Assembly (NCBI GenBank): GCA_033980235.1
Contig: CM067062.1
Location: forward strand, 19,521,203-19,585,202
Origin: Diadema setosum
Taxonomy: Eukaryota > Echinodermata > Echinoidea > Diadematoida > Diadematidae
Length of the DNA stretch: 64,000 bases
Direction: 5' to 3'
Shown here: piece after piece, positions 22,702 to 35,722 of the stretch
Layout: each line of letters starts with the position of its first letter
Position numbering within the stretch: position 1 is the first letter of the stretch
Program-made: the position numbers and the translations under genes
Notes under the pieces: model-generated
The model's input: the letters and a program-made list of their open reading frames with translations, nothing else
What the model was told of the DNA's origin: nothing
The model's database searches: none

Positions 22702-25700
22702 CTTTACATACTTATCATAAATGAGTGAATATAAACTTCATTATACTGGATACATGCCGTATAAACCAAATCTATTCACAGGAGGGTAGGTGGGTATGAC
22801 GTATAGTGCTATATACATAATCACAGGTCATTTTTTTTTTTTAAAGAGGAGAAAGTTGGAGAGAAGAAAGCTGTATAGATGTAAAGTTATCACTTCAATA
22901 TAAAGACACGTTATGCATACACAATACCATGTATACTTAAAAATCTACCATTTCTAGGAACTCTGTCTCTCTCCTTATATCTTTTTCTCCCTCTATGCAC
23001 ATACTAAAAGGTTAATATTTATATAAAGAGCAAGAGGAAGATTTTTTTTTTTAAACCATGGCCTGGTTAAAAACTCCATAAGCACGATAAGCGTATGTGA
23101 TTCTCGAGAACCCGTCTTTTCTTGTCGTCACTCAAAGTAACAGACATTCCTGATACCATGCTGTTGTTTTGCTCACGTTCATATCTTCATTGGATTGCGG
23201 TCCTATATGAAATCAAACAATTTCGACTGCTGAGAAAAACAAAACTGCGCAAAAACCTTCAAAATCTGTATTCGTTATAAAATGATTTGCATATGACCTT
23301 TTCGAGAATGCACAGTAGCCTGTTTGTGCTGTTACAGTCTGACGCCGAAGACAGGACTGTGAAAATTTTTGTTTCATTGTTGAATCTTTGATGACATTCC
23401 CCAAAGACAATGATAACTTGACCAAAAAGATCATATTTCAAGGTTTGCTAACACTTGTTTATCACTACAACACCTGTGTGCGTGGTTCCACGGGGACAGA
23501 TAACGACTTATACGATTCCAAGAAGAAAGTAGCAAACAGGAAAAATGATGTCACCCGAAGACGTTGGCTACGCGTAAAGGGATATGGCATTTACTCTTTT
23601 ATATATAGCATTTGCTCTTTTCGAAGAATCGGCTTCTATACATCAACTCGCCCTGTGAACAGATCGTCAAGCTCACATTGAACTCGGCGGCAAAGCTTGA
23701 CAAGAGAGTCATACTGTGCACACCAAACAAAATGGCTATCATTACGGGTAGGTTACCTTTATACATCGGTGTTCATCGAACGATCCTAACGACAATAAAA
23801 ACGCGGAGAACGAGAAAGAGGAACAAATATGACGAGTTACCATGATTCATAGACCATCACCATTAAAAAAGAAATAGATGAGACATAAAGATGCTAATTT
23901 TATACCTCATGGTGAAACATTAGATCTTTGACATCATTGTTCTTGGTATGGTTGTTATGGTTATCGTCGATTTTGCGCACAGCCCTGCGATAGATAGATC
24001 TATGGTGAAATAATCCTCAAAATTGATAAAGAAAATATTAAAAAGAAAACTTTTTATGGTATGTACTGAAAGACATTTAACGTAATGAATCTCGAAGAAC
24101 AAAGCTATGTCTTGCTGCGTGGGAGTCATATTAATTTGTTTACATAGCGCATAAGACTCGAGAGCTGTCAGTATGGCATGCAGGATATAAGATGACTGGG
24201 AGGTGAGACTCACTCCCTGAGATGACACATGCACGAGTTTCTGCACGCACGTCAAGGACCGCAGGGAGAGTACGATAGGGGGTCGTGTCGTCATGAATTA
24301 TTGTTTTTGACGGGCGTTGAGATAATTAGAAGAGGATGAGCGCCCCTTGTTTGTTACATTGTGTATACTAGTACTGCAGAAAGGCGTATGTTTAACACTG
24401 CTTGAAGCGCCCCTATAAGAAGAAAAAAAAAAGGCATCTGCACATTCGTCGGTGTTCAATAGAAACGATTATGATTTACCTTATCCAGGCGTTCATGTGT
24501 ATTCCAAATGTGCACATGCACACCTTGTGTATAAAACAGAACATGCCTCCAAGAAAACAATCTTTTCAATAGGAAACGAACGTCGCTCGCTCCGATATAG
24601 GTCTAATCTGAAAACAAAATTAAGCGTCATTTGATGGATTTACCCTTGAGGCATATATCACATATGAATGTTATCATATAAGGGATAACACAATTTGAAA
24701 TGGAAATGAAGTTACCCGTCATTTAATGGATTTCTCCTGCATTCATAAGAGAGATATATAAAATGTTGTTGTATAATGGATGATAAAATAGGAATCTCGC
24801 AAAGTTTGCTTTCATGTGGAAGAAAATAAATACTGCCATTGGTTTCTTCCTTGATGTAACAATATGATAACATCTTGTAGGCATCTGGTATAAGTCTGTT
24901 GGCGTAAGGGACACACTGAGTCATCCTGTCTCTCTGTTTAACGTATAAAAGTTTTGTGGTTGTTCGTCGATACGTTATTCCAACGGGAGACTCACCACTC
25001 GTTCGGTGACAGACAAGTAAGAGACCCTTTCGATCTCTGAAGCCGTAACGTCGCTTTACCTGGTTGTCAAGCCTGTTGGTCATGTGATCGGGCTCTTATC
25101 GACCCACGTGACATGATCGGTCATGTGATACCCCATCTTTCTCTCTCTCTTTGTAACGTTTGCTCGCGATTATCTCAACTTGTGTGCGTACGGTGTTTCC
25201 TCGAAAAGAGTTCTCCGAGATGCCGTTCCGGCGGTTTCGAGATTGTAATGTATACGCGATACCTTAAAATAGCCATCTTGAAGACTTCCTCTTACACGGA
25301 TCAGAAAGTTGTTGAAAGAGTGGTGGATCCCGTGACATTGCCTTACGATCACATTTCCAGATTTTGCCCAATTAGTGAGAATCAATGTTGGGTTGTAGAA
25401 AAGCGACGAGTATAAATGTTTTATTCAAAAAGAGGTCCTAAACCCCCACTTGTTTCTCCAACAAGGTTTTTCGAGTTAAGTGTAGAATGATGGCGTTTTC
25501 CCGCCCGTTTGGTGTTCGTCATTGCTCATGTTTGCAACAAAGGAACGTGTCATGATCCGTCTCTATACCCGGAAAGTTCCCCTGTAAGAATCACTGTCGC
25601 TTGGACGACAGCTACTCAGCAGGAAGGAAGGAAACCTCAAAATAACGTTGTGTCCCACCAGTGTCACGTTCTGTTCGAAATGAACTTTAACCTTCCAGTA

Positions 25701-25845
25701 ATTCTTCGTTTCAATCATTAGGGGCCGATAACCGGCATGCACGCTTTTTTGTGTAATTGTTCAAGAATGCTTTGAGGTAACTTTGCTAATGGATTCCCTC
25801 TTTACAGTCACTCGTTTCACCAGCACGACCTAATTTCGACTGGGT
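22702..25845. other. No recognised gene in 3.1 kb
   Basis: Minus-strand ORFs of 124 (23920-24294) and 123 codons (24712-25083) have no recognisable domain or splice context. No repeat pairs were detected. Confidence 0.5.
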
Positions 25846-26153
25846 AGTGGCGGATCCAGGGATTCCGTAAAGGGGTGGGGCGTAAAAAAAATATATTTTT
25901 GGTGCCACTTCCGGGTTTAATCAGTTTATCAGTTTACAAGAAGAAAAAAGGCTCCTATGCAATTTTTTTTTTTCGTTTCTCGCTCCATTTGCGGGTTTCA
26001 TCGGCTGACAAGCAAGCAAAAAATTCAGAGGGGGGGGGGAGGTGAAGGCACCCCTTTCATTTTTCTTTTTATTTATTTTATTTAAAAAAAAAATGAAGAG
26101 GGCGCGCCCCCGCTGCGCCCGCCCCCCCCCCCCCCCCGCCCCATCCGCCATTG
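25846..26153. mobile_element. GGCGGATCC-type MITE, copy B
   Basis: Starts AGTGGCGGATCCAGGGATTC and ends with inverted GGATGGCGG (CCATCCGCCATTG on the plus strand). The interior repeats the AAGGGGTGGGGCG / GGGCGCGCCCCCGCTGCGCCC arrangement of copy A, with expanded A and C tracts. CTGGGT and CTGGAT flank it, a possible degraded target duplication. Confidence 0.72.
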
Positions 26154-28576
26154 CTGGATGCTATTTTCCTAAAAAGACGTCGAAGTAGACTCTCCTTCTC
26201 TGTTTCTTCATCTTTCATTATCATTCTCCATCTCTCTCGTTTACTCACTTTTACCTTTTGTCTCATGCTTTGAGAAATGTGCGGAAAAGAATGGAGAAGA
26301 AGAGAGCGAGTGAAAAAGAGAGAATGAAAAAAAAAAAGACCTGCTTAAACCGAGGGAGATTCTGTATCAAAATAGATGCGTAGCTAGATACGCGGCACGG
26401 AAGCACTGCGAGAACCGACGTATATTGAATTTTCAACATGGATTTAATTTAGAGAGCGCGTTGTCCAAGTAAGGTCGAATTATCTAGCGAGACGCAGGAG
26501 ATGAAGGGGACTATTTCTATCTCATAATTTGGTCACCTGTCAAGGCCGCGGCTTTCCAGGTATTACAATTCCCGCCAAAACTCGGTCAAATCAAATTTAA
26601 CCGCATTCATAACTTTCAAGAGGAAAGAGAATTAGCGTGACAAACCTGTTATGTCGATGAGAATGTATTCATAACGAGCGGGCGTACCTCCCAGGGCATT
26701 TAAGTCATACAGGCCTACGTTTTATTCTCTTGACCATTTTTTTTTTTTTTGCGCCTTAAGACCTTCTGCACTGCCGACTGCCCTCGCCGAGTACTCATCG
26801 GACCACCTCGTAACGCTTCGGATCCTAATCGGCGGTGCATCGTAAACAGTCGCAAAGCTCTTTTGTTGCCAGCGTCGAGCCCCCTAGGATGTGATGTTAT
26901 TTCTTCTCCAGCGAAACATAGTCAACGTTCGACGCAGCGTTCTCGCCTGGTTGAAATTGCATTTTAGGACATCGCCTTTCTGTCGCCATACATTCAACCC
27001 TTACAATTCTCCTACCTCATATCTCACAGGCATGGTTTCTGTAGCATTATTCATTGAGAAGTACTAGTATACTGTTGTGGGGTGTAGCGGACGTTACGTG
27101 TGAAATGACTGACGACTCGATTTAAGATCTTTTGCTTCTGAGCTTTCCTTTTTCGACCAGGATATTCAAATCAATCACGGATAGACTTCACGACAGCCAA
27201 GTAGAGAGAGAGGGAGAGAGAAACAAATTTAACTGGAATTAGGGACTCTGCAGTATTTTAATGGTAGAAATGCAGGTAAAAAGTAATATCATCGTGAACA
27301 AATGGAAGCTATAAAATAAGCATGAATATAGAAACTGTGTCCATAAAAATCTGCGGCAGGTAAATTTGTAATGTGCACGGATAAATCAGAGATTTATTGC
27401 TATACGATCGGGGGAATATATCAAGTTTGCGTAAAGTAATCATGGTAGGGAATATATGGTAAAGCATTTGGTAAAGGACGTTTAGGATTGGTTTTTGCTC
27501 CGCCGAAGATTCGACGTGCTCTATAATACATGTATAAAGTAAGACATTGCCAGTCTCAAAAACACACAGGCATATATAGAGCATGGATTAAAGCGAGTTG
27601 AGTGCCATGACGCCTGAGAAAGACAACAGCTTTTAGCATCATTGATTGTCTATTTCTTTAGTCAATAACACGAATAAAAAAAAAAGATAATATTTTCAAA
27701 CACATAGGCAGTCATGTCAATTATTGTGAACTAGCAGGCTTTCTGGCTTAAAGCTGTAAAGCGAAAACATGCTGATTTTACATACGCTGATTTAGATTCT
27801 AACGGAGATCAAACACAAATCAGTCTCTGGTATTGTTTTTCTCTTTTCGACCAATCAGACTAGTTCTTAAATCTTCATAGGGTGATAATGTGAGTGATTA
27901 TTTGCCGCCATAGATGTGTGCCATTTTAAGTTCATGGCCGTTTCAAAGCCTGTACATGTGATTTGGTAATAATCTTTTAGTATCTATACATTCATCTATA
28001 GTGATGTAACCGGGGGTACTGCATTTATCAAGAAGGGGACAGTATACTACCTTTTTTAACGCTTGCAAGATAAAACTTAAAAATCTAATAATCAGATGGC
28101 ATTATCAAAAAATCACGCACACAATAAACAGCTCAAGTATCAAATCAGGGTGCCCCGCATTTCGCTTTCCAGTATCAAATGGCGCGAACCTCTCGCATCA
28201 AACATTCAACTGCTTATATGCTCGCCACTAGCTGTCAGTATCTGGCTCTGAACCGTGATTGCGCTGAATAAGAGGACCCCACGGCAGCGACGTGTGACGA
28301 CAAGGGAAGAGAGTCTAAGTCGCTTGATGTATTCGGACGGTTTCGACAAAATATCATGAACTTCAAGATAGTGAGGTCTCCCATGCGAAGATCGAGAGAA
28401 AAGGCTCGGGGAATGAAAGTCACTTAACATTTTCTGACCTGAGAAGAATATCGGGTGCAGGTTTTGTGTGTTTGTGTGTTTGTTTGTGTGTTTGTTTTTT
28501 ACTCTTCCCCGATTCCAGCCGTGAGGCAAATATAATCTACATGTTTCTTCCAGCCACCATTACAGGCCTAAAAGTA
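26154..28576. other. No recognised feature
   Basis: Includes purine-rich 26.28-26.34 kb, a T run near 26738 and a GC-richer patch at 26.75-26.95 kb without a domain. Confidence 0.5.
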
Positions 28577-28800
28577 TTTTTTTTTCTTGCTTATATTAAT
28601 TTCACTTCAGAATTTTTCACATCCCCATAGTTAGTAACTGTGTTGCACAACACTTGTAAGCAATATTTGCTTATATGTTTGTATTTCATGTCATTTGTCA
28701 TTGAAAGAAAAAAAAAGGCATCGAAGGATGCTTATTGAAGTAGAATCAAAGAAAATTGCGAGATTATGAAGCTTGAGTTTTCGCGCTGTGTTGCCTGGAG
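28577..28800 (+). repeat. Dispersed repeat, copy 1 of a direct pair
   Basis: Matches 31500-31735 in the same orientation. Shared blocks are ATTTCACT(T/G)(C/T)AGAATTTT, CATTTCATGT, an A tract, GATGCTTAT(T/C)GA and GAGTTTTCGCGCT(G/C)TGT. Both copies are followed by simple sequence (an ACAG array here). No terminal inverted repeats were found, so it may be a fragment of a larger element. Confidence 0.65.
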
Positions 28801-28805
28801 GGAGA

Positions 28806-28806
28806 A

Positions 28807-28842
<36 letters not shown>
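28806..28842. repeat. (ACAG)n microsatellite
   Basis: Nine pure CAGA units directly downstream of the dispersed repeat copy at 28577-28800. Confidence 0.95.
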
Positions 28843-28843
<1 letters not shown>

Positions 28844-29093
28844 AAGAAGGTTAGGGACAAAGACCTTTTGGCCTAATATGGTGGCTGGTAAAAACAGGTG
28901 TATTGTATTTGTCTCAGGCCTGGAATTGGTAGAAGAGCAAAGAAAACAAATCTCTGCACTCGATATTCGTTTCATGTAAAAAAAAAAAAAAATGTTAAGT
29001 GGTCTTCAACTTTCGTGAGGGGGAGACGCCAGTATTATTGTAGCTGAATAGAAGCAGTAGCAAGATATAGAAGAAGAGCCCTAAAAGTACGGT

Positions 29094-29369
29094 TACAGCT
29101 CGTTATTCCGAAGGTTCGTTATTCCGAAAGCTCTTTAATCCGAAGATTCGTTATTCCGAAGGTTGATTGTCCCGAATTTCATTTTCGGATTAACGAATCT
29201 TCGGAATAACGAACCTTCGGAATAACGCCACAAATGTTCGGATTAACGAACCCTTTTTCATTTTCGGATTAACGAACCTCTAGGTATAGGGAATTTGTGT
29301 GTTTCGGATTAACGACCCTTCGGAATAACGAACCTTCGGAATAGCGAACCTTTGGAATAACGAAAAGTA
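29094..29369. mobile_element. ATTCCGAA element, copy 1 (TA-flanked, modular)
   Basis: Starts TA|CAGCTCGTTATTCCGAAGG and ends, inverted, TA|CTTTTCGTTATTCCAAAGG. The interior is built from many copies of TTCGTTATTCCGAA in one orientation on the left and TTCGGA(A/T)TAACGAA in the other on the right, so the whole is strongly self-complementary. It contains the marker TCTAGGTATAGGGAATTTGTG. The TA flanks suggest a Tc1/mariner-type MITE. Confidence 0.72.
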
Positions 29370-31499
29370 CAGCTATCGCTATACAGAGCTATCAATTATT
29401 GAGAAAGGGAGGACTAACGCAACATAAACAGTCTGAGCAAAATGTAGATGACAATGCTTTGTTCTGTGATCTTATTCTTATGATAATAAGGAAATATGTG
29501 CACAATGCCAATATGGAGTAATCCTCGTGTTCTGTCTCCTTACTGGTTTATGGGATATGTGTGTGTGCACGCACAATAATTAACTCACTCATATGGATAT
29601 TCATACTGGCTGGTGGTGAAATGTTTTGTGAAAACTTGACAATTCTATAACTTCTTTTATGATTTATTCGATTTTGATCAAATTGTCATTGCTGCGCTTA
29701 AAAATGTGTACGCTTCTTATCAGACTAACTTTTATCTGGTCCAGAATTTGCCTTCAACGAATCAGATTCGTGATTTCAGGGTCACGTGGTGCGTGGAAGC
29801 TTCTCTCATGACTTTTAATGGGTAGACGGTAGAGCCAGGGCATCCACCTACACAAAGAACGCTGGAACTTAGAAGCCTTTCTCTACCAGTCAGAGACTTT
29901 CATTGGAGATGTGTGTTCCTGGCGCTTTCTTCTCTCACAACACCGACAAATTGATCGGTCTTTGCATGAATGTTGGCTTGATCTCGGAGTTGCAATTTGA
30001 TATTGACGTCACATTCAAATTAACTTTTACGCTACATTTATAAAAACGAATGTACAAACATAATCAGGAGATCAATCGTCTCAATTTTTTTTTTTTTTGC
30101 CGTGTACAATACATTGTTTTTACCTTATTTCATCTTATGTTCATGTTCTTGCTTCGTTCGTGTACATTCCATTCCGAATTACTAGTATTTATAAAAAGCT
30201 ACCTGACGGATTTCGAGATTTGAAATAAAAGAACAACCACGACAATTATGTTGATACCTAATCAAACGTGGTGTTCCAATGAAAATTTTAATCGTGTCAT
30301 ATAATGTTGGTCTATTCGTCTTGTGTATACTTCCAGTTGTCATAATAAACATGCGTCACAGATTTTGCATTACGGGTAGCAAGCGTAATTACCGACGAAC
30401 TAAAAGGGAATATTCATGATACGCCTCCTACAAATCACAATGCTACTTGATGTGGAAGGAGACCAAACTCAGACAGGCGACAGGTGGAACTTTCAATGGT
30501 TGCAATAATGATTCCTCCATATTCCCGTAGGATATACAAGATGGAATTCAGTTATTAGAAAATAGCATTGCCGAGACGCGCTAAGTGAAATGATTATGCA
30601 TTATGCATTTTGTAGACAATGTGTTCTTTTCCGCGCAGCCGTCAGGCATAACAATGAGCATTGATAGGGATATTCTGAGCGAAAGCATGAAAATATTCGA
30701 TAATTCCGACAAAAGAAAATAATAGAATGTGAAAACGAGTGAAACGAGAAATAAGAGCGGACGTTTTGTTACTCGAAGGCGCTGTTAGGCGGGCTTTTTC
30801 GCAGCTGCGAACGTCAGATTAAATCTCTGCCCTGCTGAGACCGACGCATATCGCTCATCCATAGTGATGCTGAAAATCAAGGCATCCTGTCTCCCCATCA
30901 ACGATCGAAATGTGACTTGACAACAATGTAGCTAGCTAGATTCACAGTGGCCAATCACCAGGCTTGGCCACTGCGAAAAAGAAGAGAGTCTTTCGAAAAG
31001 TTAAACATTAAGCGTCCCAAAATGATTAATGCCGCCAATTACTGGCAATCAATTCGACTCGCGCGCGAGAATGTTTAGACAAACTATCGATTTCCCATCT
31101 CGGAGGGGGAACATACGGACAGTTTGAGATGAAAACAGCAGCAACGAACAATTGAACTGCTAAATTTGGACTGAAAAGGAAGGGTTCCTGAATAACAGAC
31201 CAGTTTGATTGTGGAAAAACATGCGACAAACAAGTTTTTGTTGCCGTTCACATCAACACCTGCACCTGTATCCTCGACTTTATTCTGAATTCACCACAAG
31301 GAAACCATAACCATAATCATGACCATGACAACATTTATAGTCTAATCCCTCTTCATTATTTTGTATATCATGTTTATTGTGCCTGCTTCGATATATAGCG
31401 AATGCTACAAAATATGTCTCTACTGTAGAAGATGTCAGTCTAATGACAAAACATTCAATGAAGGCAATAGTGACTTGAGTATACATTCTCACAACAATT
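29370..31499. other. No recognised feature
   Basis: AT-rich unique-looking DNA; nothing matched another part of the window. Confidence 0.5.
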
Positions 31500-31735
31500 T
31501 TATATTTTTTTCTTTTTGTAGTTGCCTACATTGATTTCACTGTAGAATTTTCATAACCCATTGTAAATAAGTGCATTGCATACACCTTGAAATCAATATC
31601 TGCTCATTACCACTGATCACTATGCATTTCATGTTATTTACACACACAAAAAAAAAACCCCACAGCGATGCTTATCGAGGTGGAATTACATCAAATTGTG
31701 AGATGGTGGAGTTTGAGTTTTCGCGCTCTGTGAAT
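31500..31735 (+). repeat. Dispersed repeat, copy 2 of a direct pair
   Basis: Matches 28577-28800. The TTCATGTTATTTACACAC segment before the A tract and the GAGTTTTCGCGCTCTGTG segment define the alignment. The following sequence is GA-rich where the first copy has an ACAG array. Spacing between copies is about 2.9 kb. Confidence 0.65.
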
Positions 31736-32025
31736 TAAAGAGAGAGAAGGCGAGTAACAAAGAAAGTGAAAATTCGTAGAAAACTACGGTGATGATAAGG
31801 AAAGCGACAGAAAAATAATTAAGGGTTAGAAAGAGAGAAGAAAAAGTGAAAAAAAGAAGAATTGAAGAAAAAAAAACTTCGTGAGTATTGAGAAAGAGAT
31901 CACAGAGGAGACAATGTTTCAAGATATCATGATGTGTGTATATGATAAGAACATTATATAAAGGATATAGCCGGGGCAACAAAAATAAGAAACTAAATGA
32001 AGCGCTGGAAAGAGAAGAATGAAAA

Positions 32026-32055
32026 GGGGGAGGGGGAGGGGAGGGGGAAAGGGGA
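32026..32055 (+). other. Potential G-quadruplex tract
   Basis: Five runs of four or five G separated by one to three A: GGGGGAGGGGGAGGGGAGGG and onward. This meets the usual four-run, short-loop rule for a G-quadruplex. Confidence 0.7.
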
Positions 32056-32497
32056 GACGTGCACTTTCCATCTTGAGCATTGAGACCCCCGTCTGTTATC
32101 GACTATTTGGATTGTCACGCCCCCTTCAACTGATACAACCGCTTCCTCACGACTTGTCTCCACCCCTGGTTATAAGCCCCTCTCCTAAAGCCCCGCTCCT
32201 AGTTTGCGTGATCGGAATCATATTCCTCTGTTAAATTTGCCGACAAAACAAATGGGGAAATCGCCATATGTTCGTTACATCTTTGTTGACATGTGCTCAG
32301 ATTCCCATCAAATTCGAAGTCGAAGTTTCCGAAAGAACTTTAAAGATCTGCATTGAGTATTACTGCCAATTCAAACATGAGTATGTACGGTACGTTTGAT
32401 TTAAATTCCATATAGAACACTCTGTGTGCCCATCTTCATACGTCCTTCTACTTCTAGTATGTTGTTTGGCACTAGATTCCTTCACACCTTCAGTCAG

Positions 32498-32852
32498 GGT
32501 CATCCCACGTGACCGACACCCACATGTAATATGGTCCCCAAGTTTGACATTGAAAAAAAAAAAAAGGTCCATGAGTCATACAGCCCATGACCTCGACACT
32601 AGGAAAATAAGGTCCATTAGTCGTACACTATATAGGCAAACAGGCCCACGAGACCAAGGTTACATTTCGGGCTTGCTCTCGTGGGCCTTTTTTTTTTTTA
32701 GCTTAGTGTCGACCTCGGGGCCTTGTTTGCCTAGTGTCAGACTCATGGGTCTTATTAACCTCGTGTCGAGTTCATTGGCTGTATGACTCACGGGCTGTAT
32801 GACTAGTGTGCTATATGACTCGTGGGTGTCGAACTCGTGACCTGCACCCCTC
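32498..32852. mobile_element. Modular palindromic repeat, copy 1
   Basis: Built from recurring short phrases: GTCGAACTCGTG, TGTATGACTC(G/A)(T/C)GGG, CTAGTGTCGA and their complements. The left half carries the complementary forms and the right half the forward forms, with a central hairpin (GGCCCACGAGA ... TCTCGTGGGCC near 32645-32690). An inverted second copy lies at 41075-41340. Non-coding. Confidence 0.7.
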
Positions 32853-33093
32853 CAGTTAGCTTTGTTTTGTTTGTTGAGTTTTCACATTGAACATCTTTTG
32901 AGTGCCCAAACACAATTATGTTCTTTGAGATCTACAATGCACCTCTGATTGGTTCAATATTGCACATAAAAACCATTACTCATTCTCAGGTGAGAAGTAT
33001 AGGTCTTGCAAATAAGAAAATTATCATGTTTTTGCAAGAACTTATTCAGCAATTGTTGAAAGAAAGCATAACCTGTTTTATGTTTTGTTTCTT

Positions 33094-33301
33094 CCGGGTC
33101 TAGGGCAATTACCCCCTGGGCAATTACCCCACACCCTTCCCCTGGCCCTAATCCTAATCCTAATCCTGAACCTAACCCTAACCCTAACCCAAACTCCTAA
33201 CCCTAAACCTAACCCTAACCCTAATCTTTACTCTTATACCTTACCACTAACCAGTATTTGGCCGGGGGTAATTGCCCTCCGGGGGTAATTGCCCGGATAC
33301 G
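33094..33301. mobile_element. Small element with TTAGGG-like telomeric repeats between inverted ends, 9-bp duplication
   Basis: GTTTCTTCC at 33085-33093 and again at 33302-33310 flanks a 208-bp segment. Its ends are inverted: GTCTAGGGCAATTACCCC on the left and, on the minus strand, GTATCCGGGCAATTACCCCC on the right. GGGCAATTACCCC is doubled at each end. Between them, 33145-33235 is mostly CCTAAC/CCTAAT/CCCTAA units, the animal telomere motif in slightly degenerate form. A 9-bp target duplication is usual for Mutator-like elements, but the superfamily is not established. Confidence 0.72.
33145..33235. repeat. Interstitial telomere-like (CCCTAA)n tract
   Basis: About 14 degenerate repeats of CCCTAA/TCCTAA/ACCTAA. 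Three CCTAATCCTAATCC units open the tract, ACCCTAACCCTAACCC lies in the middle and ACCCTAACCCTAATC near the end. It sits entirely inside the inverted-repeat element at 33094-33301. Confidence 0.85.
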
Positions 33302-34524
33302 GTTTCTTCCAGATAGGTTGTTCACTTTCTCTCTCCAAAACAAGGGGCAAAACTGTTCCGAAAGGGCAGCATCGATGTTTTTCAGGTCTTCATGTCTTCT
33401 GATATATTCATCTCTACTATTCTGTCCTCGTTATCATTCTATGCGCTCTGTATTTCGGATCCCATTGTGCGAGTGCCATCTGCTCCAGATTGGGACGGTA
33501 TATGCGGTCAATGGTAGTTATGGTCTGATTGGTATGCGACATTCGCGCGGGAACTAGGCGCCCCGCTCCACTTCATCTGAAACAAAAATCAAGAGTGGGG
33601 CTAGACGGTGGGCCTTGGTCACCTCTTGTTGGCATGGAGTGAAGCCCACCCGAGTACCGACAAGTCAGCATTCATCGTATGACGACAAAACGCTTGGACA
33701 TAAACTGTCGGGGAAATGCGCATCCTTTGGGGATACTTCAGACGATGGGAAATCGGCACTGAAGAACCCCGTATATAGAAATCTGTGTGGGCGATCCAAA
33801 CTTAGCAACTTCGGGGCAATAGCCATACATTGGTAGAAGTTAACCTTTCTAGCTCATCCGGTCTGATGTCTTTTATTTTCTTGCGATATTATTTTCGTTG
33901 TTTCCTTCAATGTTTTCTCACACCTTGTTATTGACACGTGTTGCTTCGGAGTGGATGCGATTGCCATAAATTGTCATGTGTGGTTGAACCCTAATGCTCG
34001 AGTACACTTTCCTGACACTGTTTCACGACAGGTGCAGTCATTTACATCGGATTTATAAAAAAAAATCGAAAAAACAGATGACATCCTAAATCATATTTTG
34101 GCTCATGAATATTTGAATATCTGCTGAAAACGCGTTGCATGATGGTGTACTTTAATGCTACGCAACATGAGATTAGGTGTGTTTCAATAGATAACCCATT
34201 CAAAGCGACTGCAACTACAGCCGTTCCTTCCGCCCGCAATCAGGAACAGGCAGTCGTTACCACGGCAACGTTTATGATGTCAATCCCCTGCCGCCGTATC
34301 AGGCAATCCAATCGAACTTTTCTGATTCACTGGGATATAAACTTTCTTCTATATGAATGCGAGGTATCCGAATTGAGTAAATATCGTCAATCCAACTTCG
34401 ACCGTATGCTGCGATATTTGGAAGATTTTTCCTTCTGTTGAATCACATGTGCACGGGTGATGTATCTTCTCGTCTCCAAAATATGAGCAAATATTTTTGA
34501 TGTATATATACCTCATCCTATACT

Positions 34525-34550
34525 ACCCCTCCCCTCCCCTCCCCTCCCAT
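34525..34550. repeat. (CCCCT)n pentanucleotide repeat
   Basis: About five CCCCT units; the minus strand is G-rich. Confidence 0.85.
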
Positions 34551-35503
34551 GAGAAAGAAGGCAAATGTTGATTCTGAAACGTATTCCTGGGAGAAGCTTG
34601 TGAAGGTGAAACTCTAGATTTCGTGCGTGCTCCTAGTCTCCTTCGGATTCAGGAAAACGCTCTGTCCCCCGAACTCATCCCGTCTCATCGCGACAGTTTC
34701 TGCCTCTTGACATCCTCCAATATTTGCCAAAGTAATTTGCAGATGAATGAAAGCCAGAAATGGCCATTACCTCCATTGAAAAGAGGCTGAGACCAATCAG
34801 AGGGACTTTAAAGGCATCGGGAAAGCACAACACGAGACGCAATTCCTGCCTTCTCTCCCTCTTTTTCTTTTTCTTTTTTTTTCTAACCTCTATCATGTTT
34901 ATTAGGCTTGCAGAGAGAATCACCTGACACAACGGAGAGTATCCGTTTTCAAATTATCTATTGGCCAGTCGTGACGTATTTTAAAAGGATGCACAAGAAG
35001 ACTCAGTACTCGACAAACCTTTCAATGACTTGGAAAGTGAACGTTGATCGCAAGAATGACATCATGTAAGGAACATCAGAGAGTGAAAACAAAAAGTCAA
35101 ACGACAGCAGGAAAGGATCGGAGAGAAAAATAGAAAGAAAGTTAAACATGCAAAATGTGGGGGAACGAAGGAAAAAACGAACAAGAAATTGTCATATAGT
35201 CACGACTAAATATAGCACAGTGAACCACTAAGTAGAAAAAATGTTGAAAAGGAAGATGCAAGTGTAAAAGAGGAGAGAGAAAGAGAGACAGGGGATTATC
35301 ATTAAGAGCTTATGAAGAGAAAGAGGCAAAAGCAATACATAGCAGGAACAACAATAGAAGCGTATATTTGTAGATGTTAATTTCTTGTCAAGAATACACT
35401 ACGCAACTATAATACCTAAAGTCTACTCTCTCCCGTGTGCCCACACAATTCCACATTGACACACACGTATCTTATGTGTAACAGTGTGTATGTGTGTCAC
35501 TTG

Positions 35504-35565
35504 TTCGTGTGTGTGTGTGTGCGTGTGTGTGTGTGTGCGTATGTGTGTATGTGTGTGTACAATGT
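35504..35565. repeat. (GT)n microsatellite
   Basis: A TG tract interrupted by GCG and GTA units. Confidence 0.92.
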
Positions 35566-35680
35566 GCAGACCATATTTCGTTTTTTAGAAAGTATTAACA
35601 GGAGTCAAACGAACTGCAGATATGACAAACCTTTTCCCTGTCGATTGCCATTTCTCTCACAAACGGAATCCACTTTAATA

Positions 35681-35685
<5 letters not shown>

Positions 35686-35720
<35 letters not shown>
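35686..35720. repeat. (GA)n microsatellite
   Basis: About 14 AG units after TAAAAAGT. Confidence 0.92.
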
Positions 35721-35722
<2 letters not shown>

